Assembly (NCBI GenBank): GCA_009838845.1
Contig: VXRD01000162.1
Location: 1 to 33,013, forward strand
Source of the DNA: Gemmatimonadota bacterium
GTDB lineage: Bacteria > Latescibacterota > UBA2968
Reading direction: 5' to 3'
DNA: 33,013 nt
Both the position numbers and the translations under genes were made by a program. Under the pieces are notes generated by a model, which was not told the DNA's origin, ran no database searches, and saw only the letters and a list, made by a program, of their open reading frames with translations. Shown in pieces: positions 21,035-29,996 of this stretch (position 1 is its first letter; each line of letters opens with the position of its first letter).

Positions 21035-23230
21035 GTGTCCACGATTCATTTTGACAAACTTTCGATGTACGACCGCGTTGGCGAACCCGTTTCACTCGGT
21101 ATTCCATTTGCCCAGGGGCGACTCACCGACTCTGGGCAATTTGGTATTTGTAATGATGGAAGAGATATAGCGGTTCAGGCCGATGTTACAGCGCGCTGGG
21201 ACGATGGGTCGATCAAGTGGCTTATGGCGCATTTTCTGGCTGATCTTCCCGGCAACCTCGCACATGATCTCACTTTTGCCACTGATGGTAGTATTGCTTC
21301 GCCTGATCCCGATGAGAGGACTACGGTGACGCAAGGGGGAGGTTTCTATACTATTGATACGGGTGTTCTTTCTGTTGATGTTGGGCTTGGGACAGATCTT
21401 TTTAAGGCGATTCGCGTAAATGATATTGAATGGTTTGGTGCAAATGCTTCTTTTGGTATAGCTGGTGCAGAAGGTGGATCGTATTTCGCCAATATCGATA
21501 CCATTACTGTTCTGGAGTCAGGTCCCGTGCGGAGTCTGGTTGAGTGTGCGGGTGAGCACGTTGGCGATGTGGGGACATTGTTCGATATGCGCGTTCTCAT
21601 TGAGGCATGGGCGGGAAAACCTTTTCTTCGCCTGGATTATCAGTTTATCAATCGAGAGAAGGTGGCGAGTGTTGATGTGGCAGAGATTGCGCTGAAGTTC
21701 GCGGCATTGGGTGCGGGCGATGTGCGATGCGCTACTGGAGAGGGTTATTATCGCACCGATCTTACAGAGGGGGCAAATGCGCGTCTTCTGGATGCTGAGA
21801 CGATTGTTTTTCAGTCTGTTGAACACGTGCTTGATACGTTTTACGGGGATTTCTGGGCAGACTGGTGCGATGCTGAAAAGGGCGTTTGTATTACGCCTTT
21901 TCAAGCGCATCAAAATTTTCCCAAGGGGATTGCAGTTGGCGAAGGTGGCATTGATCTGGATATTTATCCCGCGAGTCAGGATCCCGTCAAGGTTTTGCAG
22001 GGTGTGGCCAAGACCCATCGCATGCAATTTTATTTTCACACTTCTGCTATGTCTCTGGACGATGTTATTGTACAATCGCTCCAATTTCAATATCCGGATA
22101 TCGGTATTTTGCCCGAGTCGTGGTATCGCGAAGCCAATGTTTGGGAGAATCTCTTTCCCACGAATAAAAATTGGGATATTGAAGCCAGTATTATCAATAT
22201 GGCCGATGGGCGCAATCAGGGGCTTGGGATGATGCACTGGGGCGATGGTCCCGATCACGGGTACACGCAGCAGGGGCGCGGCAAAGGGGAGTTGGTGTGG
22301 ACCAATAATGAATACGATTTTCCACATGCGATGTTTTTGCTCTATGCGAAGACGGGTGAGCGCCGGTTTAGAGATGCCGCGTGTGTGGCTGCACAACACT
22401 GGATTGATGTGGATTTTTGCCATTACAGCGACGATCCACTCAAGATGGGTGGACAACCCATTCACACGGCGGGTCATGTGACGGGTAGTGTAACGCCTTC
22501 GCACGAGTGGACCGAGGGGTTGCTGGATTATTATCACATGACCGGTAAACGGGAGGCTCGCGAAAAGGCCATTTCCATTGCGGATAATATGATCCGCCAT
22601 CTCGAGTCGCCCAAATTTTCTCGCGCTGGGGGTCAGCAAGCCCGCGAGACTGGCTGGGCGATGCGCGGTCTGATTGCTGTGTACATTGAGACGAAAGAAG
22701 AAAAATATCTCGATGCGTGTCGCAGAATTGCCGAGCAATTTATTGCGTGGAAAGAAAAATGGGGGGCTTTTCTCGCGCCTTATACCGCGCATACGCTGGT
22801 GCGCGTTCCTTTTATGATTTCCATAGCGATCAATGCGTTGCATCGGTATTATACCGCGACGGGAGACGGCCGCATTCCACCACTTATTGTGGCGGAGATG
22901 GGCGATTTGCTCGATCACTGTGTGATGCCCGATGGTCGCTTTTTTTACAAGGAATTGCCGAGCCTTCAGCGGCGCGCGGGCGGTCCTCGAGAAATGGAAG
23001 CGCTGTGTCATGCTTATGAGCACTCGGGCGATAAACGCTTTTTGGAACAGGCCGAGCGGATGATGAAATCCATGCGTCCAGGTGGTAGTCGCAGTGGCAA
23101 GCGCATTGTCAAGGATCTCGTTGGGGATACTGTGCTTTTTGATGGTTCGGGTCCCAAATCGTTTGCTTCTTTTTATGTGCCGTTTATGTCGTCGTACAAG
23201 ATTTTGTCGGATGAGGATTGCCTGACTTGA
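21035..23230 (+). CDS. Exo-rhamnogalacturonan-lyase-like protein (PcRGLX type, RIFT barrel plus alpha/alpha barrel)
   Basis: The protein has 731 aa with a GTG start after GGGAGG. The N-terminal part has EPVSLGIPFAQGRL (about 17-30) and VTARWDDGSIKWLMAHFLAD (51-70), the pattern of the RIFT-barrel domain of PcRGLX-like proteins. A central beta-rich domain follows, then from about residue 390 an (alpha/alpha) toroid with HWGDGPDHGY, HDxx-like SVTPSHEWTEGLLDYYHMTG and repeated helical hairpins. Family members degrade pectin side structures or related polysaccharides. No secretion signal is visible, so it may act on imported oligomers. Catalytic residues were not assigned. The AKR gene follows 65 bases later. 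Confidence 0.65.
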   Translation: MSTIHFDKLSMYDRVGEPVSLGIPFAQGRLTDSGQFGICNDGRDIAVQADVTARWDDGSIKWLMAHFLADLPGNLAHDLTFATDGSIASPDPDERTTVTQGGGFYTIDTGVLSVDVGLGTDLFKAIRVNDIEWFGANASFGIAGAEGGSYFANIDTITVLESGPVRSLVECAGEHVGDVGTLFDMRVLIEAWAGKPFLRLDYQFINREKVASVDVAEIALKFAALGAGDVRCATGEGYYRTDLTEGANARLLDAETIVFQSVEHVLDTFYGDFWADWCDAEKGVCITPFQAHQNFPKGIAVGEGGIDLDIYPASQDPVKVLQGVAKTHRMQFYFHTSAMSLDDVIVQSLQFQYPDIGILPESWYREANVWENLFPTNKNWDIEASIINMADGRNQGLGMMHWGDGPDHGYTQQGRGKGELVWTNNEYDFPHAMFLLYAKTGERRFRDAACVAAQHWIDVDFCHYSDDPLKMGGQPIHTAGHVTGSVTPSHEWTEGLLDYYHMTGKREAREKAISIADNMIRHLESPKFSRAGGQQARETGWAMRGLIAVYIETKEEKYLDACRRIAEQFIAWKEKWGAFLAPYTAHTLVRVPFMISIAINALHRYYTATGDGRIPPLIVAEMGDLLDHCVMPDGRFFYKELPSLQRRAGGPREMEALCHAYEHSGDKRFLEQAERMMKSMRPGGSRSGKRIVKDLVGDTVLFDGSGPKSFASFYVPFMSSYKILSDEDCLT

Positions 23231-23295
23231 TTTGAGACTGGCAAATGGTTACTTTTCAAGAGTTGTGTTTGGCTCGAGATTTTTTGGGAGGATGA

Positions 23296-24306
23296 ATGGA
23301 ATACCGCCAATTGGGACGCTGTGGGCTTAAGGTTTCTGAGATCTGCCTGGGTACGATGACGTTTGGCAATGGCGCGGACAGGGCTGAATCCAGACGGCTG
23401 GTCGATCTGGCTGTGGATCGCGGTGTCAATTTTTTTGATACGGCCAATTCTTATGCCAGCGGTTTGTCGGAGGACTATCTGGGCAGGGCACTCAAGGGCC
23501 GACGAAGAGATGCTGTTGTTGCGACCAAGTTCTACAATCCCGTGGGGTCAGGTCCCAATGATTCGGGGATGTCGCGTTTTCATATTATGCAGGCGATTGA
23601 AGATAGTTTGCAGCGCCTTGGGATGGATTATGTCGATATTTACTATATTCACCATGTTGATCAGCAGACGCCTGTAGAAGAAATGCTTCGCGCCCTGGAC
23701 GATCTGGTGCATCAGGGCAAGGTGCGATATATTGCCTGTAGTAACTATCAGGCATGGCGTTTGATGGATGCGCTGTGGATTAGCGATCACAATGGTCTGC
23801 CGCGCTTTGTGTGCTACCAGCCGCAATACAGCCTTGTTGTGCGGGATATTGAGCAAGAACTCATTCCCGTTTGTCAGGGGAAAGGTCTGGGGGTGGTTGT
23901 GTGGAGTCCACTGGCGGGTGGGTTTCTGTCTGGGAAATACAAACCCAGCGAGCGCATCCATGCGGGGTCGCGTTCTGAAGAGGGATGGGGTTATCCCCAA
24001 AAGTATTTTGCGGACAGTGCCGACGAGACGTTGGCAGAGTTGTTTAAGGTGGCTGATGAACTCGGGCGCAGTCCTGCACAGGTTGCTTTGCGCTGGGTGC
24101 TCGAACAACCCGCTATTACGTCTGCTATTGTTGGTGCGCGCACCCTTGCACATCTCGAAGATAATATTCAATCCGCAGATTTTCGGCTCGAAGGCGAGTG
24201 TCTCGAGTGTCTCAACAGCGTCTCGCATTTGCCCGATCGGTATCCAGAGTCTATGGAGAAAGATCGGGATGTGCAGCGGCTCGAGGCTGTGCAGATGCCG
24301 GGTTAA
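23296..24306 (+). CDS. Aldo/keto reductase
   Basis: A cytosolic NADPH-dependent (beta/alpha)8 reductase of 336 aa. The tetrad is present: D48 and Y53 in FFDTANSYASG, K78 in VVATKFYN, and H119 in YYIHHVD. SNYQAW, YSLV, WSPLAGGFLSGKY and the cofactor loop SAIVGARTLAHLEDN complete the YajO/Kv-beta-like subfamily pattern. GGGAGG lies before the ATG. It is preceded by the lyase-like gene and followed by the SpoIIE-type phosphatase on the same strand, with gaps of 65 and 25 bases, so they may be co-transcribed. It may reduce a sugar-derived carbonyl; this is inference. Confidence 0.93.
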   Translation: MEYRQLGRCGLKVSEICLGTMTFGNGADRAESRRLVDLAVDRGVNFFDTANSYASGLSEDYLGRALKGRRRDAVVATKFYNPVGSGPNDSGMSRFHIMQAIEDSLQRLGMDYVDIYYIHHVDQQTPVEEMLRALDDLVHQGKVRYIACSNYQAWRLMDALWISDHNGLPRFVCYQPQYSLVVRDIEQELIPVCQGKGLGVVVWSPLAGGFLSGKYKPSERIHAGSRSEEGWGYPQKYFADSADETLAELFKVADELGRSPAQVALRWVLEQPAITSAIVGARTLAHLEDNIQSADFRLEGECLECLNSVSHLPDRYPESMEKDRDVQRLEAVQMPG

Positions 24307-24331
24307 TATTTAGATAGGTGATAAAAATTCT

Positions 24332-25270
24332 ATGGCTTTTGATGAGATAGACGAAACGGGTCTCCAGCAAGTGAATGATTCCATGAAGATGCTCATGGGG
24401 GAGTTGAATAATTTTCAGGATATTGCCCGCTACGTCACACCATTGCCTGGGGAAATACCCGCGCTCGATGGGGTTGATATTTACGGCGAGACTATTCCGC
24501 TCAACGGTATTGTGGGTGGCGATCATATTGTTTATGTCGATTTTAAGAAGCGCTATGATCTCGATGCACGTATAGAAAAAGCTCGTGACCGCGGGCAGGA
24601 TTATGTTGTCAAAAAGCTGGAGGAATGTCGCTTTAAGGCCGGTGTGGCAGTAGCCGATGTTTCGGGGCACCAGATCACGGACGCGCTTCTCGCCGCGATG
24701 CTCCATCAGGCTTTTCTGATGGGTGCGATTTACGAGATGGATTATTACGGCAATATTACGGCCAAGTTGTTTGAAAATCTCAATACGCGATTTTACAATT
24801 CGTCGAGTCTCAGTAAATTTATTACGATGATTTACGGGGAGATATCTCAGGAAGGGCATTTCCAGTTTCTGTCGGCAGGACATCCCATGCCGCTGGTGTA
24901 TTCGCGCAAGTACAAAGGTATTGTCGATGTGTCCGAAGATAGAATGATTGCCTCTCCGCCCATTGGTACGCTTCCTTCGGGACGCGATATCGATCGCAAT
25001 ATCAATGAGAGTGTGCTCGGTTTTAAGGAAGAATACCAACTTAACGAATGGGATTTGATGGGCACGGGCGATATTCTTATTCTTTTTACCGATGGTCTGG
25101 TTGAACACCACCGAAATGGCGAGTTTTACGCGCCGCATTATCTGGAACAAAAACTTCACGAGATCAAAGATCTGACTGCCAAAGAAATTTTCTACGCGAT
25201 TAAAGAGGACCTCATCGCGTTTAATACACCCGATGACGATATCAGTTATGTTGTTATCAAGCGGCATTAG
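24332..25270 (+). CDS. SpoIIE-type PP2C serine/threonine phosphatase
   Basis: The protein has 312 aa, with a single phosphatase domain and a short helical N-terminus instead of a sensor domain. The metal-binding motifs are GGDHIVYVDF, VADVSGHQ, FLSAGHPMPLVY, LFTDGLVEH and DDDISYVVI, in family order. Relatives dephosphorylate anti-anti-sigma factors in partner-switching pathways or act after a response regulator. No anti-sigma or STAS gene lies in the window. An insert of about 45 residues occurs between the GGDH and VADVSGH blocks (RYDLDARIEKARDRGQDYV). The ribosome site is weak (AGGTGA). Confidence 0.88.
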   Translation: MAFDEIDETGLQQVNDSMKMLMGELNNFQDIARYVTPLPGEIPALDGVDIYGETIPLNGIVGGDHIVYVDFKKRYDLDARIEKARDRGQDYVVKKLEECRFKAGVAVADVSGHQITDALLAAMLHQAFLMGAIYEMDYYGNITAKLFENLNTRFYNSSSLSKFITMIYGEISQEGHFQFLSAGHPMPLVYSRKYKGIVDVSEDRMIASPPIGTLPSGRDIDRNINESVLGFKEEYQLNEWDLMGTGDILILFTDGLVEHHRNGEFYAPHYLEQKLHEIKDLTAKEIFYAIKEDLIAFNTPDDDISYVVIKRH

Positions 25271-25330
25271 ATCACAGGTTGCGGTCCAACATACTTCGCT
25301 CTGGGCCTGATCAACATCCCTCCTTTCACA

Positions 25331-26566
25331 CTATCCTTCTTCTACTTCATCCAATGCACCTACTTTTCTCAAGCTCGGGGAAGCTATTGCTGTTATGCCT
25401 GTGACCAAAAGCGTTCCGATGCCGCCGCTTACGACTGAGAATACAGGTCCATACAATTCCGCCACACCTCCAGATTCGAGGCCACCCAGTTCATTTGACG
25501 CGCTCACAAATACTCCGTTTACAGCCGATACCCTGCCGCGCATTGCATCGGGGGTGATTAACTGTACGAGTGTGTGACGAATGACCATGCTTACGTTGTC
25601 AAATGCCCCGGTTAATACGAGCATCGCAAATGACAACCAGAAGTTTTCCGATATTCCGAAGACTATGGTTGCCACGCCAAATCCAGCTACGGTGAGGAGC
25701 AGATTTCTGCCGGCTTTTTTCATCGGGGGCAGGTGTGCCAGTGTCAGTGCCATTATCAGGGCACCCACCGCAGGTGCTGATCGCAATATTCCGAATCCCT
25801 CTGAGCCTACCTTCAATATATCCTGCGCGTAAATCGGCAATAGATACACGGCTCCGCCCAGGAGTACGGCAAACATGTCCAGTGCCATGAGCGACAATAG
25901 TAATTGATTTTTCTTCAGAAACACCAGTCCGCCCATCAGATTTTGTAGTGGTGAAATTCGCGCTGCATTTTTATCGCGTTCTACGGGCGGTACGCGCAAT
26001 CGGGACAATATCAACAAGAACCATCCCGTACATCCGGCACTTGCAAGGTACGCTGCAGGTACGTAAACTGCTGCGATAAGGCCTCCGATCATGGGTCCCA
26101 CTACCCACGCCATTTGCATCAAGCTCATGCTCCATGCCACGGCATTGGGAAATATCCCGCGGGGTACCAATTGGGGTACAATTGCCCGCCGTGCTGGGGC
26201 GCCGAGTACGGTTATTGCGGCATCGACGACGAGTATGGCGTACATCAGGGCAATTGGTCCCTGTTTCCACGATACTGCGGCAAGGCCCAGAGAGGTTAAT
26301 GTTGTGCCCGTTAAGCTCAACATCATGACTGTGCGTCGGTTAAAGCGGTCGGCGAGATATCCCGCGGGGAGTGCGAGGATCATTGTGGGTAATGCGATTG
26401 CCAGACCCACCAGGCCGAGCGCGAGTGCCTGCCCGGTGCGCGCGTACATTTCCCATCCTATGGCGGCGCTCTGAATTTGCGTGCCGACTAATGCGGCAAA
26501 CCAGCCCAGTGCGTATAACCGAAATTCCCTGATGTGAAATGCTTCATAGGGATTGTGTTTTGTCAA
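25331..26566 (-). CDS. Major facilitator superfamily transporter
   Basis: An inner-membrane protein of 411 aa with about 12 helices. The loop after helix 2 reads AGYLADRFNRRTVM, the MFS motif A (G-x-x-x-D-R-x-x-R-R). It resembles EntS-like exporters of the MFS_3 group: EFRLYALGWFAALVG near the start and IRHTLVQLITPDAMRGRVSAV in the second half. The start is uncertain: a TTG at 26566 has AGGAAG before it; another TTG at 26584 has none and adds six residues. It is transcribed away from the AKR-like operon from a consensus promoter at 26608-26635. The cargo is unknown. Confidence 0.88.
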   Translation of the reverse strand: MTKHNPYEAFHIREFRLYALGWFAALVGTQIQSAAIGWEMYARTGQALALGLVGLAIALPTMILALPAGYLADRFNRRTVMMLSLTGTTLTSLGLAAVSWKQGPIALMYAILVVDAAITVLGAPARRAIVPQLVPRGIFPNAVAWSMSLMQMAWVVGPMIGGLIAAVYVPAAYLASAGCTGWFLLILSRLRVPPVERDKNAARISPLQNLMGGLVFLKKNQLLLSLMALDMFAVLLGGAVYLLPIYAQDILKVGSEGFGILRSAPAVGALIMALTLAHLPPMKKAGRNLLLTVAGFGVATIVFGISENFWLSFAMLVLTGAFDNVSMVIRHTLVQLITPDAMRGRVSAVNGVFVSASNELGGLESGGVAELYGPVFSVVSGGIGTLLVTGITAIASPSLRKVGALDEVEEG

Positions 26567-26607
26567 TATGCTTCCTGTTCGCAAGAATTATGTCAAATTT
26601 GGACATG

Positions 26608-26635
26608 ATTATAGCTATCTTACGCCCGATGTCAA
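26608..26635 (-). promoter_or_regulatory. Consensus sigma70 promoter of the MFS gene
   Basis: On the minus strand, TTGACA (26635-26630), 16 bases, TATAAT (26613-26608). Both boxes are perfect. Transcription would start near 26601, giving a short leader. Confidence 0.75.
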
Positions 26636-26663
26636 TACATCGCTAAAATCTATGTGTTTGCCC

Positions 26664-26691
26664 TTGACATTTCCCAAAATTAAACTATACA
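26664..26691 (+). promoter_or_regulatory. Sigma70 promoter of the AKR-like/permease/ankyrin operon
   Basis: TTGACA (26664-26669), 16 bases, TATACA (26686-26691), with a start expected near 26698 and a leader of about 48 bases before the ATG at 26746. It diverges from the MFS promoter 28 bases away. Confidence 0.7.
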
Positions 26692-26745
26692 TATGTGCAG
26701 TATTTTTGTTTATGAAATTGTGTTAAACAGTTTCGGGAGGAATTC

Positions 26746-27594
26746 ATGCGACGTACTTTTCAATTTGATCAGAATACTCCGCCTCTTTGCCGCCTGGGTC
26801 TGGCTACGAGGGGCAATACGCATTTGTCCCCTGCCGATGTCCGTTATGCAGTTGAGCGCGGTGTCAATTATCTCAATTGGTGCGGTCGTCCCGATGGTTT
26901 GAGTAGCGCTGTTGCGGGTATGGGGGTGGAGCGGGAGGAGATTGTACTGGCATGGCAGCTTAAGTCCCGTACTGCTTCAGGTGCGGAACGGGAGCTTGAA
27001 GATGCGTTGTGTGAGCTGAATACCGATTATATAGATGTTGTGACTTTTTACTATGTGGAGAGCGAGGGCGAATGGTGCGATATCGCGTCTGAAGGGGGCG
27101 CTTATGAAGCTATGGCTCGCGCCCGCGAGCAGGGTAAGGTGCGCTTTCTCGGGCTTACCAGCCACCAGCGCAATATGGCCGCGCGCATTGCTATGGGTGA
27201 ACTCAGAGCACCTGAACAGGTTGAGTCCCGCCCTCTGGATATGCTTATGCTCCGGTACAATGCCGCCCACCGGGGGGCAGAAGAGGATGTGTTCCCGTTG
27301 ACCGATCCGATCAGTATTCCGGTGGTTGTTTATACCTGTCTGCGCTGGGGTGCTTTGATGAAGCCCACTCCGGACGATCCACCCGATTTTATACCGCCAC
27401 CTGCAAGAGAGTGGTACCGTTTTGCACTGGCCTATCCCTCTGTCGCCATTGCGATTGCAGCGCCCAACGACCGGGCGGAGCTTGAGCACGATTTTTCACT
27501 GTTGGATGATTGGCGGGCACCTGCGCCAGAAGAGAATGAGATGCTTATGGCACACGGAGACCGCGTCTATCAACACGCTGGTCGTTTTCCCTGA
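26746..27594 (+). CDS. Aldo/keto-reductase-fold protein lacking the catalytic tetrad
   Basis: The protein has 282 aa. The AKR frame is clear: CRLGLATRGN, ERGVNYLNWCGRPDGL, REEIVLAWQLKSR, ELNTDYIDVVTFYYVES, GKVRFLGLTSHQRN. At the tetrad positions it has N44 for Asp, P/D for the Tyr, Q71 for Lys and Y103 for His, so normal reductase chemistry is unlikely. The C-terminal cofactor loop is also weak (IAIAAPNDRAELE). It may have become a binding or regulatory protein, as Kv-beta subunits do, or use different chemistry. GGGAGG lies before the ATG. It is first in an operon with the permease (6-base gap) and the ankyrin protein. Confidence 0.75.
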   Translation: MRRTFQFDQNTPPLCRLGLATRGNTHLSPADVRYAVERGVNYLNWCGRPDGLSSAVAGMGVEREEIVLAWQLKSRTASGAERELEDALCELNTDYIDVVTFYYVESEGEWCDIASEGGAYEAMARAREQGKVRFLGLTSHQRNMAARIAMGELRAPEQVESRPLDMLMLRYNAAHRGAEEDVFPLTDPISIPVVVYTCLRWGALMKPTPDDPPDFIPPPAREWYRFALAYPSVAIAIAAPNDRAELEHDFSLLDDWRAPAPEENEMLMAHGDRVYQHAGRFP

Positions 27595-27600
27595 GTTTCC

Positions 27601-29976
27601 ATGTTCTACAATTTTCTGACAGTTGCGATTCGCAACGCGATGCGTCACAAGTTCTATGCGATTATCAGTCTGAGTAGTCTTGCCATTGGATTGACGTGTG
27701 CTGTGCTCATTATGCTTTCTATCCGCTACGAGATGAGCTATGACGCCTTTCGCCCCCATGCCGACCGGGTTTATCGGATTATGAAGAGGGATATAGATGC
27801 GCGGGGGCAAGTCGAATGGCGCGGCGCACTTCCCTCAGAGATTGCCGTGCATTTGCGCGATGAATATCCCGAGGTCGAGGCCGTTGTTCAGTTCCGCCGT
27901 ATCACGTCCTGGTTCCGCGCGGAGGACCGGTTATTTCAACAGCGCCTGTGTCCGGTTGATGGAGATGCTGTGGATTTCTTTGGTCTGGATATTATTCGAG
28001 GGGATGCTACTGCGCTCAAACGCCGAGATGCGTCCATTGTTTTAACGCAGAGCGTCGCCCAAAAGCTCTATGGTCATAAAGACCCCATTGGTCGCACCGT
28101 TGAGGTGCAGCGCGAGACCTATCAGCAGGTGTTTACGGTTGTTGCTGTGATGAAGGATCGTCCCACCAATACGCGCCTGGAGTTTGATAGTGTGACGTTT
28201 TTTGCGTCTGATAACTGGGCTATACGCACTGCGCCGATTTACGTGCGTTTGCGTCCCGATGCCGATGTTGCGGCTCTCGAGCATGCGCTTGTCGCTCGCT
28301 TTCCGTCTGAGTCTCAAGAGGCGACTTACCATCTCCAGGCTTTGCCGCGCGTCCATCTGTATTCCAGGATTGATCTGGAGGGTTTTACAGGTGATTCGGG
28401 GATGCCGTATCGGGATGTCCGCGATCTCTATCCCCTGTCTGTTCTGGGCGTGGGTATTTTGCTCATCGCCTGTATCAATTTTATGAATCTGGCTACTGCG
28501 CGATCAGCTATACGCGCCCGCGAAATTGGTCTGCGCAAGGTTGTGGGGGCGCGCAGGCAGCATATTATGGGGCAGTTTTTGTGCGAGTCTGTGTTGTTTA
28601 CCGGGGTTGCTCTGCCCGTATCTTTTGGATTGACGGTGTTGCTGCTGCCCCAATTTTCAGGTCTGATGGGTCAACCGCTTGTCTTTAATATTTTTGATCA
28701 TGTTTGGTGGATTGTGTGCATTGCGCTGGTTACCGCTCTGGTTTCGGGAAGTTATCCCGCTTTTTATCTTTCGGCGCAGCAGCCCGTCGATGCGCTGAAG
28801 GGGCTGCGCAACAGGCTTCCAGGAGATCTCTGGCTACGGAAAGGTCTCGTAGTGGTGCAATTTGCCGTGTCTGCTATTCTCATTGCATCTACGCTCGTGG
28901 TCTATCAGCAAATGGATCTGGTGCAGAGTAAATATTTGGGTTTTGATCGCGATGAGATTGTTGTGGTGAAAATTTTTGGTCCCGATGCGGAGCAAATTCG
29001 CTTAAATGGTCAATATAACGCGGTCAAACAGCGATTTCTCCAGCATCCTAATATTGTCGCAGCGGGTACGAGTTTGGATCTGCCCGGACACAGTTGGCCG
29101 AGCCGACGTTTTGTGTCGGATGTTGAAATGCCTGACAGAGAAGTTGATGTGCGCGTTTTTCGGGCGAATGAAGATTTTCTCACGTGTTACAATATTTCAA
29201 TACTCGCGGGTCGAAGTTTTTCGCAGGCTTATGCGGAGCAGGTGACAGAGAATTCGAGCGCGATGCAGGTGGTGATAAATGAGACTGCTGCAAAGCGATT
29301 CGGTTGGTCGAATCCCCTGGGGCATACGCTGATGATTGGGGAGAGACACGCGCAGGTTATTGGCGTGATGGGAGATTTTCACGTGCGTTCTCTCAGGGAG
29401 CCTCTGGGTCCTGTGGTTTTATCTGCGGCGGGTACGGACTTGAAATACTTGCATCTCAAGATTAAACCCGACCGTATTCGGGAGACGATGGCTTTTGTCG
29501 AAGAGACCTGGTCGCATTTTATCCCAACGCGGCCTTTTGAATACTTTTTTATTGACGATTATATCGATTCCAAATACCGACGAGAACAACGCCAGGGGCA
29601 TATTTTTACGCGGTCTGCAATTGTCGCCATTGTACTGGCCTGTCTGGGTCTGGCGGGTTTGGCGGCTTTTGCCGCTGAACAACGTACCCGCGAAATTGGT
29701 ATTCGCAAGGTGCTGGGTGCTTCGGCATCTCATCTCGTGGTTTTGATCAGCCGGGACTTTGCCAGGCTCGCTGTGTTCGCCAGCACGATTGCGTGTCCGG
29801 TTGGATATTTTTTGATGCGGAATTGGTTGCAGAATTTTGCCTATCGCGTAGATCTGGGTTTTTTTCCTTTTGTGGTTAGTGCTCTGGGTGTTGTTGCTGC
29901 AACAATCCTCGTGGTTGGATATCAAGTCTATAAAGCCGCGAGTGCAAATCCCGCAGAGGTATTGCGCCGAGAGTAA
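27601..29976 (+). CDS. FtsX/MacB-type ABC transporter permease (second copy)
   Basis: An inner-membrane protein of 791 aa with the same plan as the permease at 17706: an N-terminal helix (about 18-40), a periplasmic domain, a three-helix FtsX core beginning ACINFMNLATARSA, the coupling segment REIGLRKVVGARR, then GLVVVQFAVSAILIAST, a second periplasmic domain, and a last core with REIGIRKVLGASAS. It has no ribosome site of its own and starts six bases after the upstream stop, so translation is probably coupled. No ATPase gene is present in the window; such permeases would have to share one from elsewhere. Paralogy to the first copy is clear at the shared motifs. Confidence 0.9.
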   Translation: MFYNFLTVAIRNAMRHKFYAIISLSSLAIGLTCAVLIMLSIRYEMSYDAFRPHADRVYRIMKRDIDARGQVEWRGALPSEIAVHLRDEYPEVEAVVQFRRITSWFRAEDRLFQQRLCPVDGDAVDFFGLDIIRGDATALKRRDASIVLTQSVAQKLYGHKDPIGRTVEVQRETYQQVFTVVAVMKDRPTNTRLEFDSVTFFASDNWAIRTAPIYVRLRPDADVAALEHALVARFPSESQEATYHLQALPRVHLYSRIDLEGFTGDSGMPYRDVRDLYPLSVLGVGILLIACINFMNLATARSAIRAREIGLRKVVGARRQHIMGQFLCESVLFTGVALPVSFGLTVLLLPQFSGLMGQPLVFNIFDHVWWIVCIALVTALVSGSYPAFYLSAQQPVDALKGLRNRLPGDLWLRKGLVVVQFAVSAILIASTLVVYQQMDLVQSKYLGFDRDEIVVVKIFGPDAEQIRLNGQYNAVKQRFLQHPNIVAAGTSLDLPGHSWPSRRFVSDVEMPDREVDVRVFRANEDFLTCYNISILAGRSFSQAYAEQVTENSSAMQVVINETAAKRFGWSNPLGHTLMIGERHAQVIGVMGDFHVRSLREPLGPVVLSAAGTDLKYLHLKIKPDRIRETMAFVEETWSHFIPTRPFEYFFIDDYIDSKYRREQRQGHIFTRSAIVAIVLACLGLAGLAAFAAEQRTREIGIRKVLGASASHLVVLISRDFARLAVFASTIACPVGYFLMRNWLQNFAYRVDLGFFPFVVSALGVVAATILVVGYQVYKAASANPAEVLRRE

Positions 29977-29996
29977 AGATAGAGAAAGGGGTCAAC

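Noticed and set aside
21518-23023. 501-residue minus-strand open frame opposite the lyase-like gene
   Set aside because: The plus-strand protein has family motifs and a ribosome site; the reverse frame is rich in His, Arg and Ile as antisense frames of this codon usage are.
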